A stretch of 29,657 nucleotides of DNA from Fervidifonticultor_A octavus_A (GCA_031459655.1 JAVKID010000035.1:1-29657); one strand, 5' to 3'. Positions 14,980 to 23,144 are shown, counted from the stretch's first letter. The notes: generated by a model not told the origin, from the letters alone. Translations and numbers: made by a program.

Positions 14980-16896
14980 TTGTTGCAGCCCCGTGCCCAT
15001 CTGCGCCTCCGGGTGACCCTCGAAGCCGCGATCGTCGTCGTCGCGCTGCTGGGGCCTCTGGTCGCCTTGGGGGCCGCCCAGCCCACACCCGCACCATCGC
15101 CGCCGCCCACACCCTCTCCGTCGCCTGCGCCGGCACCCGCCCCGGGGCAGACGCCGGCCCCGTCGCCCGCGCCGACCGTCTCCCCCTCTCCCGGGCCGAC
15201 CCCGACCCCCGCGCCCCCGCCGAGGATTGTGGAGGTCGCGGTCCGCGGGCTGGAGCACGTGCCGGAGTCGGTGGTGCGCGATTCCATCGGCGTCCGCCCA
15301 GGCGAACTCCTGTCCGACGAGCGCCTGCGCGCCGATGTGGCGGCGATCATTTCGACCGGCTGGTTTGCCGACGCCAACGTGCGCGTCGAACCGCTGCGCG
15401 ACGGGGTCCGCGTCACCTTCCTCGTCGTCGAGAACCCGGTCATTGCCGACATCGCGGTGGAGGGCAACACCGTGATCCGGACCCCCGAGATCCTGCAGGC
15501 GCTCAACCTCCCCACCGGGCAGGTGTTGAACACCCTCCGGCTCCGGGACGGCGCCCGGGCGGTCGAGCAGCTCTACGAGGACCGCGGCTATGTCCTGGCC
15601 CGGGTGGCCGATGTGGGGGTCACCGCCAACGGCGTGACGCGCCTGCGACTGCGCGTCGCCGAAGGCCGGATCGAGGCCATCGAGTACAAGGGCCTGACCA
15701 AGACGCAGCCGTTCGTGCTGGAGCGCCGGCGGCCGTTCGCGGTCGGCGACGTGTTGAACATCAACGTCCTCAACAAGTACCTGCAGGAGATCTTCGCCCT
15801 GGAACTCTTCGAGAACGTCCAGGCCCGTCCGCGGCCGGGGAGCACGCCTGAACAGGTCGTGGTCGAGATCGAGGTGAAGGAACAGCGCACGCAGGAAGCC
15901 CGCTTCGGGCTGGGCTACAGCGACATGACCGGGATCGTGGGCACGCTGGAGTACCGGGAGCGGAACTGGAAAGGCCGCAATCAGCAACTCACCGTCCGGT
16001 TCGAGCGCGGGCTGGGCGAGCGTGGGGTGCCCAGGCCCAACGAGCCCGCGCCAGCCAACTTCCTCCTCAGCTTCCGCGAGCCGCATCTGGACGTGCACCG
16101 GACGACCCTGGACGTGGCGCTCTATCAGGCCACGACCACCGAGGCGCGCTACGTGGCCGGCACCACCGCCTCGCGCTTCACGCTGGAGCGCCTGGGCAGC
16201 GCCATGGCGTTTGCGCGGCCGCTGGACCCGCAGACCACGCTGTCGCTGCGCCTACGGTCCGAACGGACCGAGATCACCGTGCTGCCGCGGAATCCCGGCG
16301 ACCCGCCCTGCACGGGCCCGACCGACCCCAACTGTCCGCCGCCGCCGAACTTCACGCCGGGCCGGACCCTGGGCCTGACCTTCACCGGCGTCCGCGATCG
16401 CCGGGATCACAAGACCTCCCCAACCAGAGGGGACCGGCTCTCGCTCACCACCGACTTCGGGCTGCCGATCCTGGGCGGGGAGTTCGGCTTCGGGAAGTAC
16501 CTGGGCGAGTACACGCGCTACCTGCCCGCCGGATCGGGTGTGCTGGTGGGTCGCGGGCTCCTGGGCTTCGGCCACGGGACCCTGCCGATCCAGGAGGAGT
16601 TTGCCCTGGGCGGGTCCTCGACGCTCCGGGCCTTCCCCTTCGGATACCTGCGAGGCTCCAGCGCGGTCCTGCTCAATGTCGAGTACCGCGCGCCGCTGGG
16701 CGGCCTCGCGCGCCAACTCCGCGACTTCACCGGCATCGTGTTCATCGACGCGGGGGCGGCGCCGATCCTGACCAACGCCGCGGTCGGGTTCGGAGTCGGT
16801 CTGTCGTTCAACACGCCGATCGGGGCCATCCGGATCGACTACGCGACCGGCTCAGGGGGGTCGCAGACCTGGTTCGCCATCGGCCATCCCTTCTAG
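14980..16896 (+). CDS. bamA: BamA / Omp85 outer-membrane protein assembly factor
   Basis: The outer-membrane insertase for beta-barrel proteins. 638 residues from TTG 14980, supported by a strong AAAGGAGG site 6 nt upstream (a second TTG is adjacent at 14983). A signal sequence (about 1-33) is followed by a 47-residue Pro-rich leader (35-81). About three POTRA domains then span roughly 82-310, fewer than the five of E. coli. The rest is the 16-strand barrel ending WFAIGHPF, with the required C-terminal Phe. The loop-6 motif reads GGSSTLRAFPFG, where most Omp85 proteins have (V/L)RG(F/Y). One predicted loop carries the only two cysteines I see (Cys444 and Cys452) in a Pro-rich stretch. It follows tamB closely, as expected for diderm Terrabacteria clusters. 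Confidence 0.95.
   Translation: MLQPRAHLRLRVTLEAAIVVVALLGPLVALGAAQPTPAPSPPPTPSPSPAPAPAPGQTPAPSPAPTVSPSPGPTPTPAPPPRIVEVAVRGLEHVPESVVRDSIGVRPGELLSDERLRADVAAIISTGWFADANVRVEPLRDGVRVTFLVVENPVIADIAVEGNTVIRTPEILQALNLPTGQVLNTLRLRDGARAVEQLYEDRGYVLARVADVGVTANGVTRLRLRVAEGRIEAIEYKGLTKTQPFVLERRRPFAVGDVLNINVLNKYLQEIFALELFENVQARPRPGSTPEQVVVEIEVKEQRTQEARFGLGYSDMTGIVGTLEYRERNWKGRNQQLTVRFERGLGERGVPRPNEPAPANFLLSFREPHLDVHRTTLDVALYQATTTEARYVAGTTASRFTLERLGSAMAFARPLDPQTTLSLRLRSERTEITVLPRNPGDPPCTGPTDPNCPPPPNFTPGRTLGLTFTGVRDRRDHKTSPTRGDRLSLTTDFGLPILGGEFGFGKYLGEYTRYLPAGSGVLVGRGLLGFGHGTLPIQEEFALGGSSTLRAFPFGYLRGSSAVLLNVEYRAPLGGLARQLRDFTGIVFIDAGAAPILTNAAVGFGVGLSFNTPIGAIRIDYATGSGGSQTWFAIGHPF
15082..15222 (+). repeat. Low-complexity C-rich tract encoding a Pro/Ser/Ala/Thr leader in BamA
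   Basis: This stretch codes for residues 35-81 of BamA, of which 24 of 47 are proline, interspersed with Ala, Ser and Thr. It is markedly C-rich on the + strand with short imperfect repeats of CCG/CCC-type codons. It probably varies in length between strains by slippage or recombination. Confidence 0.75.
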
Positions 16897-16940
16897 CCTG
16901 CGCCTCGACTTCCCGCGCCCGCAGCTGGAGGGTCCTTGCA

Positions 16941-18191
16941 CTGCTGGTGATGGCGCTGGTCGCCCTGGTCCAACCGGCGCGGGCAGCCGATCCCATCCAG
17001 CGTGTCGAGGTCCGACTGGTCGTCGACGGCGGAGACCCGCACCCGCAGGTGGTCCGCCGGATCCTGGAGTCGATCGGCTCGGCCGCCGAGCGCCTGCTGG
17101 TCGGCCGGGACAGCGAGGTCGTAGCCCGCCAGGAACCCGCGCTGACCGGCGTGCTCCGCGAGGTCACCGACCGCGTGATCCGCGGGTACCGCGTGGTGGA
17201 GATGGGACTGGCGGCGGGGGTCACCACCGTCTTGACGGCGCGGCTGCAGCCCCTCCCCCCGGTCCTGGGGGAGATGCCGGTCGCGTTCACCCTGCGGGGA
17301 GTCCATTCCGATGCCCAGCCGCTGGTGCGCGAGGCCCTCGATCCCTCCCTGCCCGCCCTGAGCCGGCTGGCGGCGCGGCTCCCCGCAGACGCCCTGGAGT
17401 GGGCCGGCCCGATCCTGGAACGACAGGCGATCGAGATCGTGGAGGGCGCCGCCGACGGGTTCTCCGGCGTCGCGCGCATCGAGGTCGCCCCGCCCCGCAT
17501 CGCGCTGATCCTCGCCTCGCGCGACGCGCGCGTGATCCGCGATATCGGGATCCGGTTCCGCTCCACCTCCATCCCCAACACGCTGTTGGACCGGCATGCG
17601 CCCCAGGTGGCCTCCATGGCCGAGCTGCTGCGCGGGCTGCCGGTCGCCTTTGCGTCGGCCCATCGGACCCGGCTGGAGGCGCTGCTGGCCCGCCGCCTGG
17701 AAGCCTATCCGCCGGCCCAGCAGTATGGCATTGTCGCCAGGCCGATGCTGCAGATCGGCGAGGTCGCCTACGTCACCGTGCTGGCCGACTCGACGATGTA
17801 TCGCGCCCGGTTCGAGGCCAGGCTGAACTTCGGCACGCAGGCTCCCCCCGCCGATGTCCGGGTCCAGCTGGGACGTGCCTACGGGTCGGTGGAGCCGTTC
17901 CTGCAGGCCACGCTGGTCCCGTCGACGCTCGCGGTGTCGTGGGCCGCCGGCGTCCGGTTCGAGTTGGGGACCCAGTTGACCGTCGGCGCCGCGGCCAGCC
18001 TCACCGGCGGAGGGGTCGAGTCGATGGTCGCCTACCGGCTCTCGCCCGACCTCCAGCTCCGCGGAGCCTTCGAGTCGTCCACTGACGTGATCGAGACCAC
18101 CCTGTCCTATCGCATCAACGAATTCCTCTCGTGGGAAGGGGTGGCCACGTCGCGGGGGATCTACTGGCTGCGCATGGTGGGCACCCTGTAG
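16941..18191 (+). CDS. Unrecognised secreted, probably outer-membrane-associated protein between bamA and skp
   Basis: About 415 residues; I do not recognise the family. A hydrophobic export signal ends at QPARA before ADP (a signal-peptidase site). The mature N-terminal two-thirds alternates helices and strands (VEVRLVVDGGDPHPQVVRRIL..., VSSM-like helical segments near AELLRGLPVAF), resembling POTRA-like alternation but not clearly assignable. The last 130 residues have amphipathic strands separated by turns (VRFELGTQLTVGAAASL, MVAYRLSPDLQLRGAF, TTLSYRINEFLSW) as in a small barrel or beta-sheet. The start is uncertain. GGAGGG (16926-16931) best serves CTG 16941, while GTG 16947 and ATG 16950 are the conventional options and leave no basic residue before the hydrophobic core. 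Position 3' of bamA suggests a barrel-assembly partner or OM protein. Confidence 0.6.
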   Translation: MLVMALVALVQPARAADPIQRVEVRLVVDGGDPHPQVVRRILESIGSAAERLLVGRDSEVVARQEPALTGVLREVTDRVIRGYRVVEMGLAAGVTTVLTARLQPLPPVLGEMPVAFTLRGVHSDAQPLVREALDPSLPALSRLAARLPADALEWAGPILERQAIEIVEGAADGFSGVARIEVAPPRIALILASRDARVIRDIGIRFRSTSIPNTLLDRHAPQVASMAELLRGLPVAFASAHRTRLEALLARRLEAYPPAQQYGIVARPMLQIGEVAYVTVLADSTMYRARFEARLNFGTQAPPADVRVQLGRAYGSVEPFLQATLVPSTLAVSWAAGVRFELGTQLTVGAAASLTGGGVESMVAYRLSPDLQLRGAFESSTDVIETTLSYRINEFLSWEGVATSRGIYWLRMVGTL

Positions 18192-18193
18192 CG

Positions 18194-18213
18194 TTGACAC
18201 GGTACGTTACAAT
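18194..18213 (+). promoter_or_regulatory. Tentative promoter elements before the first skp gene
   Basis: TACAAT at 18208-18213 differs from the -10 consensus at one base, and TTGACA at 18194-18199 is a perfect -35 hexamer. They are only 8 bp apart, so they cannot be the two halves of one sigma-70 promoter. TACAAT alone would give a start near 18220 and a 51-nt leader to ATG 18271. GACAC (18196-18200) and GTGTC (18220-18224) form an inverted repeat flanking it, possibly an operator. Confidence 0.35.
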
Positions 18214-18270
18214 GAGCCTGTGTCGGGCATAGATGGGGGATATCGGGACGCAGGCGGGGAGGTCGGAGGT

Positions 18271-18723
18271 ATGGGAATTGACGCACGGAAGATTGCCGTC
18301 GCCGTCGGGCTGGCGGTGATCATCGGGGTGGGCCTCGCGCTGGTGGCTCCGCGGGTGACGCCGGCGCTGGGACAGTCATTCTCGATCGGCTACGTGGAGA
18401 TGCAGCGGGCGCTGGACAGCCACCCACGGAAGGCGAGCTCGGAGCGTGCGCTCCAGGAGTTCGTCCAGGCCAAACAGCGCGAATTCCAGGAGCGGAGCAA
18501 GACCATGACGCCGCTGCAGCGCCAGGAGCTGGACCGTCAACTCCAACAGCAGATCCTGGAGAAGCGGACGGAGCTCCTCAGCGGACTGGACAGGGAGATC
18601 CGTGCGGCGGTGGAGACTGTGGCCAAGCAGGCGGGCGTGACCGTGGTATTGGACCGATCGGTCGTGCTCTACGGTGGCACCGATCTCACCGGGGCGGTCA
18701 TCAAGCAGATCAAGGGGCAGTAA
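18271..18723 (+). CDS. skp: OmpH/Skp-family periplasmic chaperone 1
   Basis: 150 residues. Skp holds unfolded outer-membrane proteins in the periplasm and passes them to BamA. ATG 18271 is chosen because a GGAGGT site lies 7 nt upstream; the frame also opens earlier at GTG 18220, but that extension lacks a signal sequence. An N-terminal hydrophobic segment (about 7-30) is a signal peptide or anchor. Next come the first Skp strand SIGYVEMQRALDSHP, a charged coiled coil of about 60 residues (EFVQAKQREFQERSK to QQQILEKRTELLSGL), and the closing VAKQAGVTVVLDRSVVLYGG and DLTGAVIKQI, which is the standard OmpH pattern. The stop overlaps the next gene as TAATG. It is the most conventional of three tandem homologues. 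Confidence 0.9.
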   Translation: MGIDARKIAVAVGLAVIIGVGLALVAPRVTPALGQSFSIGYVEMQRALDSHPRKASSERALQEFVQAKQREFQERSKTMTPLQRQELDRQLQQQILEKRTELLSGLDREIRAAVETVAKQAGVTVVLDRSVVLYGGTDLTGAVIKQIKGQ

Positions 18724-19853
18724 TGGGGCATCGCCTGGCTGCCGGGTTCCTCCTGCTCGCGACCGTCACCCTCGCCGGGTGTCGGCCGCAGACGGGTTCA
18801 CCGGCGCCGGCGCCCACGCCGAGGCCGCGGGTGGCAGTCACCGCGTCCGGGTTTCGGGTCGGCGTGGTGGATTTTGCGACCCTCCTCCGGGCGCACCGAC
18901 GGTGGCCGGAACTCGACGCGTTGATCCGGAAGATCGCGGCCGTCCAGTTCCGGCTGGCCAGCCCGCCGCCGCCGCCCGACGTCGCGGGGGCGGCGGCAGA
19001 CGTGGATCTGGAGGCGGAGGCCGAGCGCCTGCGGGCCTCGCTGCATGCCGAACTGGACGAATTGCAGGCGCAGATGCGGCGGCGGATCGAGGCGTTCGCC
19101 AGCGATCTCAATGCCGAGGGGGAAGCCACCCTGGCCGAGCGGCAGCGGGCCGCCAACCTCGAACTTCAGAAGGTCGTTGAGGCGCGGCGGGACGAGGTGC
19201 AGCGGGAGCTGGAGCAGTTCGAGCTGGCGACCATGGCCGAGTACCGCATTCCGCTGGTCAACCTGCGCCTCAAGGCCGATGTGGTCGGCATTTCCAACGA
19301 TGAGGAGGCCAAGCGGCTCACCCAGGAAGCCGATCGCATCCAGAAGGAGCGCGACGAGAAGATCCGGGCGAAGGCGCAGGCCCTGGAGAAGCAACTCCAG
19401 GAGTTCCAGCAGGCGAAGATCGCCGAAGCCGAGGCCAGGTTCAAGGCGCTGGTCGCGGCGATGGAAGAGGAGGCCAATGCCCGCATTCGGGCCAAGGAGG
19501 CCGAGGCCAAGGCGGAGTTCGAGGAGGCCGTCCGCTCCCGGGAGGAGACGCTGCGGTCGGCCATGGAGGCCCGGCGCCAGATCCTCATGAGCGGCGCCCA
19601 GGCGCAGATCCGCGCGGCGCAGGAACGGTACGCGCGGCAACTCGAAGCTGAAGGAGTGCGGCTGCGCAGGGAGCTGGAGGCCCTCACCCAGCAACGCCTG
19701 CGCCTGGAGGACAGCATGATCGCGGAGATCAGGATCGAGATCGCCGCCGTCGCGCAGGAGCACAGGGTCGACGCGGTCCTCACGAACACGGTGGCCCATC
19801 CGGGCGCGGTGGATCTCACACAGGCCGTGATGGCCAGGCTCAGGCGATCCTGA
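18723..19853 (+). CDS. OmpH/Skp-like lipoprotein with an enlarged coiled coil
   Basis: 376 residues, more than twice a usual Skp. The N-terminus is a lipoprotein signal with lipobox TLAGC (Cys20), then a Pro-rich spacer (SPAPAPTPRPR). The Skp head is split: GFRVGVVDFATLLRAHRRWP begins it and VAQEHRVDAVLTNTVAHPGAVDLTQAVMARL closes it. Between them lie about 280 residues of highly charged heptad-like sequence rich in Glu, Arg, Ala and Gln, a very long coiled coil broken by a middle stretch around YRIPLVNLRLKADVVGI. A membrane-tethered chaperone with extended tentacles, or a structural spacer across the periplasm, are both plausible. It overlaps the preceding skp stop (TAATG), so it is likely co-translated with it. 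It looks like an elaborated duplicate of its neighbour. Confidence 0.82.
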   Translation: MGHRLAAGFLLLATVTLAGCRPQTGSPAPAPTPRPRVAVTASGFRVGVVDFATLLRAHRRWPELDALIRKIAAVQFRLASPPPPPDVAGAAADVDLEAEAERLRASLHAELDELQAQMRRRIEAFASDLNAEGEATLAERQRAANLELQKVVEARRDEVQRELEQFELATMAEYRIPLVNLRLKADVVGISNDEEAKRLTQEADRIQKERDEKIRAKAQALEKQLQEFQQAKIAEAEARFKALVAAMEEEANARIRAKEAEAKAEFEEAVRSREETLRSAMEARRQILMSGAQAQIRAAQERYARQLEAEGVRLRRELEALTQQRLRLEDSMIAEIRIEIAAVAQEHRVDAVLTNTVAHPGAVDLTQAVMARLRRS

Positions 19854-19887
19854 CCGCGCGCCTCCCGACGGGAATGGTGGTCCTGAC

Positions 19888-20310
19888 ATGACGTTCCGGC
19901 ACGTCGCCATCGCCACGGTGCTCATCGGCCTGCTGGTGGCTGGTGCGGGATGCACGGTCGGCCGGGTCGGCCTGGTGGACAGTCGGCGGATCCTCACCGA
20001 GAGTGCCAAGGCGCTACGCTACCAGAAGGAGCTGGACGATCGCGAGCGGGCCATGGCGGCCGACCTCCAGTTGTTGGCGAACCGGCTGTCCAGGGAAGAC
20101 CTGGAGGCCCGCCAGCTGCAATACCTGCGGGAACTGCAGGCGCTCCGGGCAGAACTGGAAGAAACCCTCAACCGGGAAGTCCGGGAGGCGATCCAGCAGG
20201 TCGTCCGGGCGAAGCGCCTGCGCGGGGTGCTGGTGAAAGGACCGGTGATCTGGACGAGGCCAGGCGCGGCGGTCGACATCACCCAGGACGTGATCGACCG
20301 CCTCAAGTAG
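19888..20310 (+). CDS. OmpH/Skp-like small lipoprotein (third tandem copy)
   Basis: 140 residues. A lipoprotein-type signal ends VAGAGC (Cys22), a weaker lipobox because Gly rather than Leu sits at -3. The mature part follows the Skp plan: GRVGLVDSRRIL, a helical hairpin (KELDDRERAMAADLQLLANRL..., ELQALRAELEETLNREV), then a closing VRAKRLRGVLVKGPVIW and DITQDVIDRLK. It is 34 nt downstream of the previous homologue and 27 nt upstream of lpxD, in the place where a single skp normally sits in skp-lpxD operons. The upstream ribosome-binding sequence (GGTGG) is weak. It probably works in the periplasm from a lipid anchor. Whether the anchor is in the inner or outer membrane cannot be read from the sequence, since the +2 rule is not established for this lineage. 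Confidence 0.8.
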   Translation: MTFRHVAIATVLIGLLVAGAGCTVGRVGLVDSRRILTESAKALRYQKELDDRERAMAADLQLLANRLSREDLEARQLQYLRELQALRAELEETLNREVREAIQQVVRAKRLRGVLVKGPVIWTRPGAAVDITQDVIDRLK

Positions 20311-20337
20311 CGCCGTGCAGGCCCGAGGGGAGCGCCC

Positions 20338-21357
20338 ATGAAGCTCTCGCGACTCGCGGAGCTGTCGCGGGCGGAGCTGGCGGGGGACGGCGAGGTCGAG
20401 ATCACGGCCGTCTCTGACCTGGAGCATGCCCACCCCCATGCCCTGGTAATGGTGGCCGACGCGCGGCGTCTGCCGGCGGCCGAGGCCTCACCGGCCGGTG
20501 CCCTGCTGGTCGGCGCCGGGGCGCCGGCGACGGTGAAGCCCGCGCTGCGGGCCGGCAACCTGCGCGCGGCCTTCGCCCGCGCGCTGGCGGCTCTGGCCCC
20601 GCCCACGCCGGTTCGGCCCGGCATCCATCCCACCGCGGTCGTCCACCCTGACGCGCAGGTGGGGCCCGAGGTGACGGTCGGGCCCTGCGTCGTGGTTGAG
20701 GCGGGAGCCACGATCGGCGCGCGCACCGTGCTCCATGCCGGAACGACCGTCGGCGCGCGGGTCCGCGTGGGCGCCGACTGCATCCTCTACCCGCACGTGA
20801 CGCTCTACCCCGACTGCGTGCTCGGCGACCGCGTCATCGTCCACAGCGGCGCCGTCATCGGCAGCGATGGCTTCGGGTATGCCACCGACGAAGGTGTGCA
20901 CCTCAAGATCCCGCACGTCGGCCGTGTGGTGATCGAGGACGACGTCGAGATCGGCGCCAACACCACCATCGACCGCGCGACGCTGGGTGAGACCCGCATC
21001 GGCCGCGGGACGAAGATCGACAATCTCGTCCAGGTGGCCCACAACGTGGTGATCGGCGAAGGGACCGTCATCGCGGCGCTGTGTGGCCTCGCAGGCAGCG
21101 TGACGGTGGGGCCCGGTGTGGTGATGGCGGGGCAGGTCGGGATCGGCGATCATGTCACCATCGGTGCCGGGGCGCGGATCCTGGGGCAGGCCGGCGTGAC
21201 GAAGGACGTGGCGGCGGGCGCCACCGTGTCCGGCTACCCGGCGCGGGACCACCGTCAGGCGCTCCGGCTGGATGCCGCCCTGGCCAGGCTGCCTGAGCTC
21301 CTCGAGCGGGTCCGGGCGCTTGAGGCGCGCCTGGACGCGCACGGCCGCCAGCGATGA
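20338..21357 (+). CDS. lpxD: UDP-3-O-(3-hydroxyacyl)glucosamine N-acyltransferase
   Basis: Third enzyme of lipid A synthesis: adds the second hydroxyacyl chain from acyl-ACP to UDP-3-O-acyl-GlcN in the cytoplasm. 339 residues, matching E. coli (341). It has an N-terminal uridine-binding domain (1-100), then a left-handed beta-helix of hexapeptide repeats starting IHPTAVVHPDAQVG. Family signatures are GSDGFGYA, IEIG/DDVEIGANTTIDRATLGET and QVAHNVVIGE with catalytic His235 (E. coli His239), followed by a C-terminal helix. GAGGGGAG lies just upstream of ATG 20338. The stop overlaps the next gene's start as ATGA, so expression is coupled to an unknown secreted protein rather than directly to fabZ or lpxC as in most bacteria. 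Confidence 0.96.
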   Translation: MKLSRLAELSRAELAGDGEVEITAVSDLEHAHPHALVMVADARRLPAAEASPAGALLVGAGAPATVKPALRAGNLRAAFARALAALAPPTPVRPGIHPTAVVHPDAQVGPEVTVGPCVVVEAGATIGARTVLHAGTTVGARVRVGADCILYPHVTLYPDCVLGDRVIVHSGAVIGSDGFGYATDEGVHLKIPHVGRVVIEDDVEIGANTTIDRATLGETRIGRGTKIDNLVQVAHNVVIGEGTVIAALCGLAGSVTVGPGVVMAGQVGIGDHVTIGAGARILGQAGVTKDVAAGATVSGYPARDHRQALRLDAALARLPELLERVRALEARLDAHGRQR

Positions 21358-23144
21358 GACGTCGCGCTCTCTGCGGCGGGCTGCTGATCGCCGCGGTGAT
21401 CGTGGCGGCGGCCGGCGCGGGACCCGCCACCGCCGCGGGCGAGGTGACCGTGGTGCGGCTCCCCGGCCGGGCCGGCGGGGCGGAACTCCGGGTCCGCGGC
21501 CAGGCCGTCGCGCGCCTGCACGGCCCGGACGGGGCGCGGCGGCTCCTGGCGGCGGGGCGGCGCCTGGAGCGTCTGCTTGCGCCGCCCACCACCGTCTCCG
21601 CATCCTTCGCGCGCAGGGAGGCGCGGCTGATGGTGGACGGCCACCCGGTGCTTGGGGCCACACGCAGCGATGCGGCCCGCCTGGGGATGAGCGCCGAGAC
21701 GCTGGTGCGCCGCTGGGCCGACGCGCTGGAGGCAGCACTGGCCGTGCCGCCGATCACGGTGGCGCCGGCCGCACTCGTGCTGTCCCCCGGGCGATCAGCG
21801 GTCGCGGCCCTGGCGACCACGGTGTCCGGGCCCGTGGTGCTCGGGTCATTTGACCGCACCGTGGCCGAGGTCAGGCTGGGCCCCGGCGCAGTCCGTGTCC
21901 GTGCCCGGCGGGTCGGGAGCACGGTCGTCCCGCTCAGGGTCGGGCCCTACCGCGCGCAACTGGCCGTGGCGGTGCGGCCGCCCGCCGGCGTCATCCCGTC
22001 CGAGACCGAGGTCCTGGTGACGGGTGCGCCGGCGACGCCGGATCTCATCCGCGAGGCGGCGGCACGCCGGCTGCAGGAGGTGGTGCGCCGGGATCCAGGC
22101 GCTCGGCTCGCCCATGGTGCCATCGAGGTGGACGGTCCGCTCCCGCCAGGAGCGTCGGTCACCGTTCCGGTGGCGGTCGGGCTCCGCAGCCCCTATGCTG
22201 GACCGGTGGACGGCACGCTCCGACTGAAGGTGACCAACGTGCCGGTGGAGCCAAGAGACCCCGAGATCCTGCTGGTGAGTAACCGGCCGGAGACCATCGC
22301 CGCCAGCGGCCGGCTCTTCCAGGAGACCCTGACGACCGGGAGAGCGGCCCGGCTGCTCTATCATCACCGCAATGGCCCGGGCGACCGCACCCGGGTGATC
22401 AAGATCACACTCTCCAACTCCGGGGCCAGCCGGGCCCGCGTCCACTATGCCGCCGGGGTGGCCGGACCGTCGTCAGACCCGCTCCAGATCGGATTCGCGG
22501 CGACCGCGCGCTTCCTCGAGGCGTTGCTGGCGGGCCGCGGCTACGTCGTCGAGGTCCCCCCGCAGGGGTCGGCGACGTTTGCCGCGCAGACGCTGGCGCC
22601 TGGCGCGCTCGTCTCCGGCATCATGCAGTTCCAGGTCATCGAGGGCGGCCCGGTGGCGCTCACCGTGCACGTCCGGCTGCCCTGGCTGCTGGACGGGACC
22701 GTGACCGCCGACCTCGGGCCGTGGGCCTTCCCGCATCCGCGCGGCACCTTCCCTGGCTCGGCCGTCGAGATCGTCCGTGAGGTGCCCGTGCACGCGCCCG
22801 CCGCGATCGCCGACCTGGGCGTGGCCTCCGGCCTGCACGACGTGCGCACCGGGGAACCGCTGGTCGGGGACTACGGCGTCCTCTACCGCCTGCGGCTCGT
22901 GCTGACCAACCCCACCGATCGAGAGGTGACGGCCGCGCTGGTGGCCACGGCCGCGGGCGGGCTGGCCCGGGGGCTGTTCGTCATCGATGGCGTGCCGACC
23001 GACGCGGGCCTGCTGCGCCCCGGCGAAGACCGCGCTCTCGCGTCGTTGGCCGTGGCTCCGCTCGCAGCGCGCGAGGTCGCCGTGCTGACCATGCCGATGG
23101 CCGGATCGTTCTATCCGGTGCGCCTGGGGCTGAGGCCGCGATGA
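21354..23144 (+). CDS. Unrecognised 596-residue secreted protein between lpxD and lpxC
   Basis: Not recognised. A signal peptide (MRRRALCGG, hydrophobic core, TAAG around 26-29) leads into a region of about 110 residues (LHGPDGARRLLAAGRRLERLL ... LVRRWADALEAAL). That layout loosely resembles a module seen ahead of some cyanobacterial mechanosensitive-channel domains, a low-confidence impression. Next come two or three Ig-like beta segments (150-300). A distinctive block begins ILLVSNRPETI and continues LLYHHRNGPGDRTRVIKITL. It looks conserved and may be a beta-sandwich. A final beta domain contains YRLRLVLTNPTDREV, typical of Ig-like extracytoplasmic modules. There is no membrane anchor after the signal. 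ATGA overlaps on both sides tie it to lpxD and lpxC. A periplasmic or surface role linked to LPS is the natural inference, but no activity can be assigned. Confidence 0.7.
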   Translation: MRRRALCGGLLIAAVIVAAAGAGPATAAGEVTVVRLPGRAGGAELRVRGQAVARLHGPDGARRLLAAGRRLERLLAPPTTVSASFARREARLMVDGHPVLGATRSDAARLGMSAETLVRRWADALEAALAVPPITVAPAALVLSPGRSAVAALATTVSGPVVLGSFDRTVAEVRLGPGAVRVRARRVGSTVVPLRVGPYRAQLAVAVRPPAGVIPSETEVLVTGAPATPDLIREAAARRLQEVVRRDPGARLAHGAIEVDGPLPPGASVTVPVAVGLRSPYAGPVDGTLRLKVTNVPVEPRDPEILLVSNRPETIAASGRLFQETLTTGRAARLLYHHRNGPGDRTRVIKITLSNSGASRARVHYAAGVAGPSSDPLQIGFAATARFLEALLAGRGYVVEVPPQGSATFAAQTLAPGALVSGIMQFQVIEGGPVALTVHVRLPWLLDGTVTADLGPWAFPHPRGTFPGSAVEIVREVPVHAPAAIADLGVASGLHDVRTGEPLVGDYGVLYRLRLVLTNPTDREVTAALVATAAGGLARGLFVIDGVPTDAGLLRPGEDRALASLAVAPLAAREVAVLTMPMAGSFYPVRLGLRPR

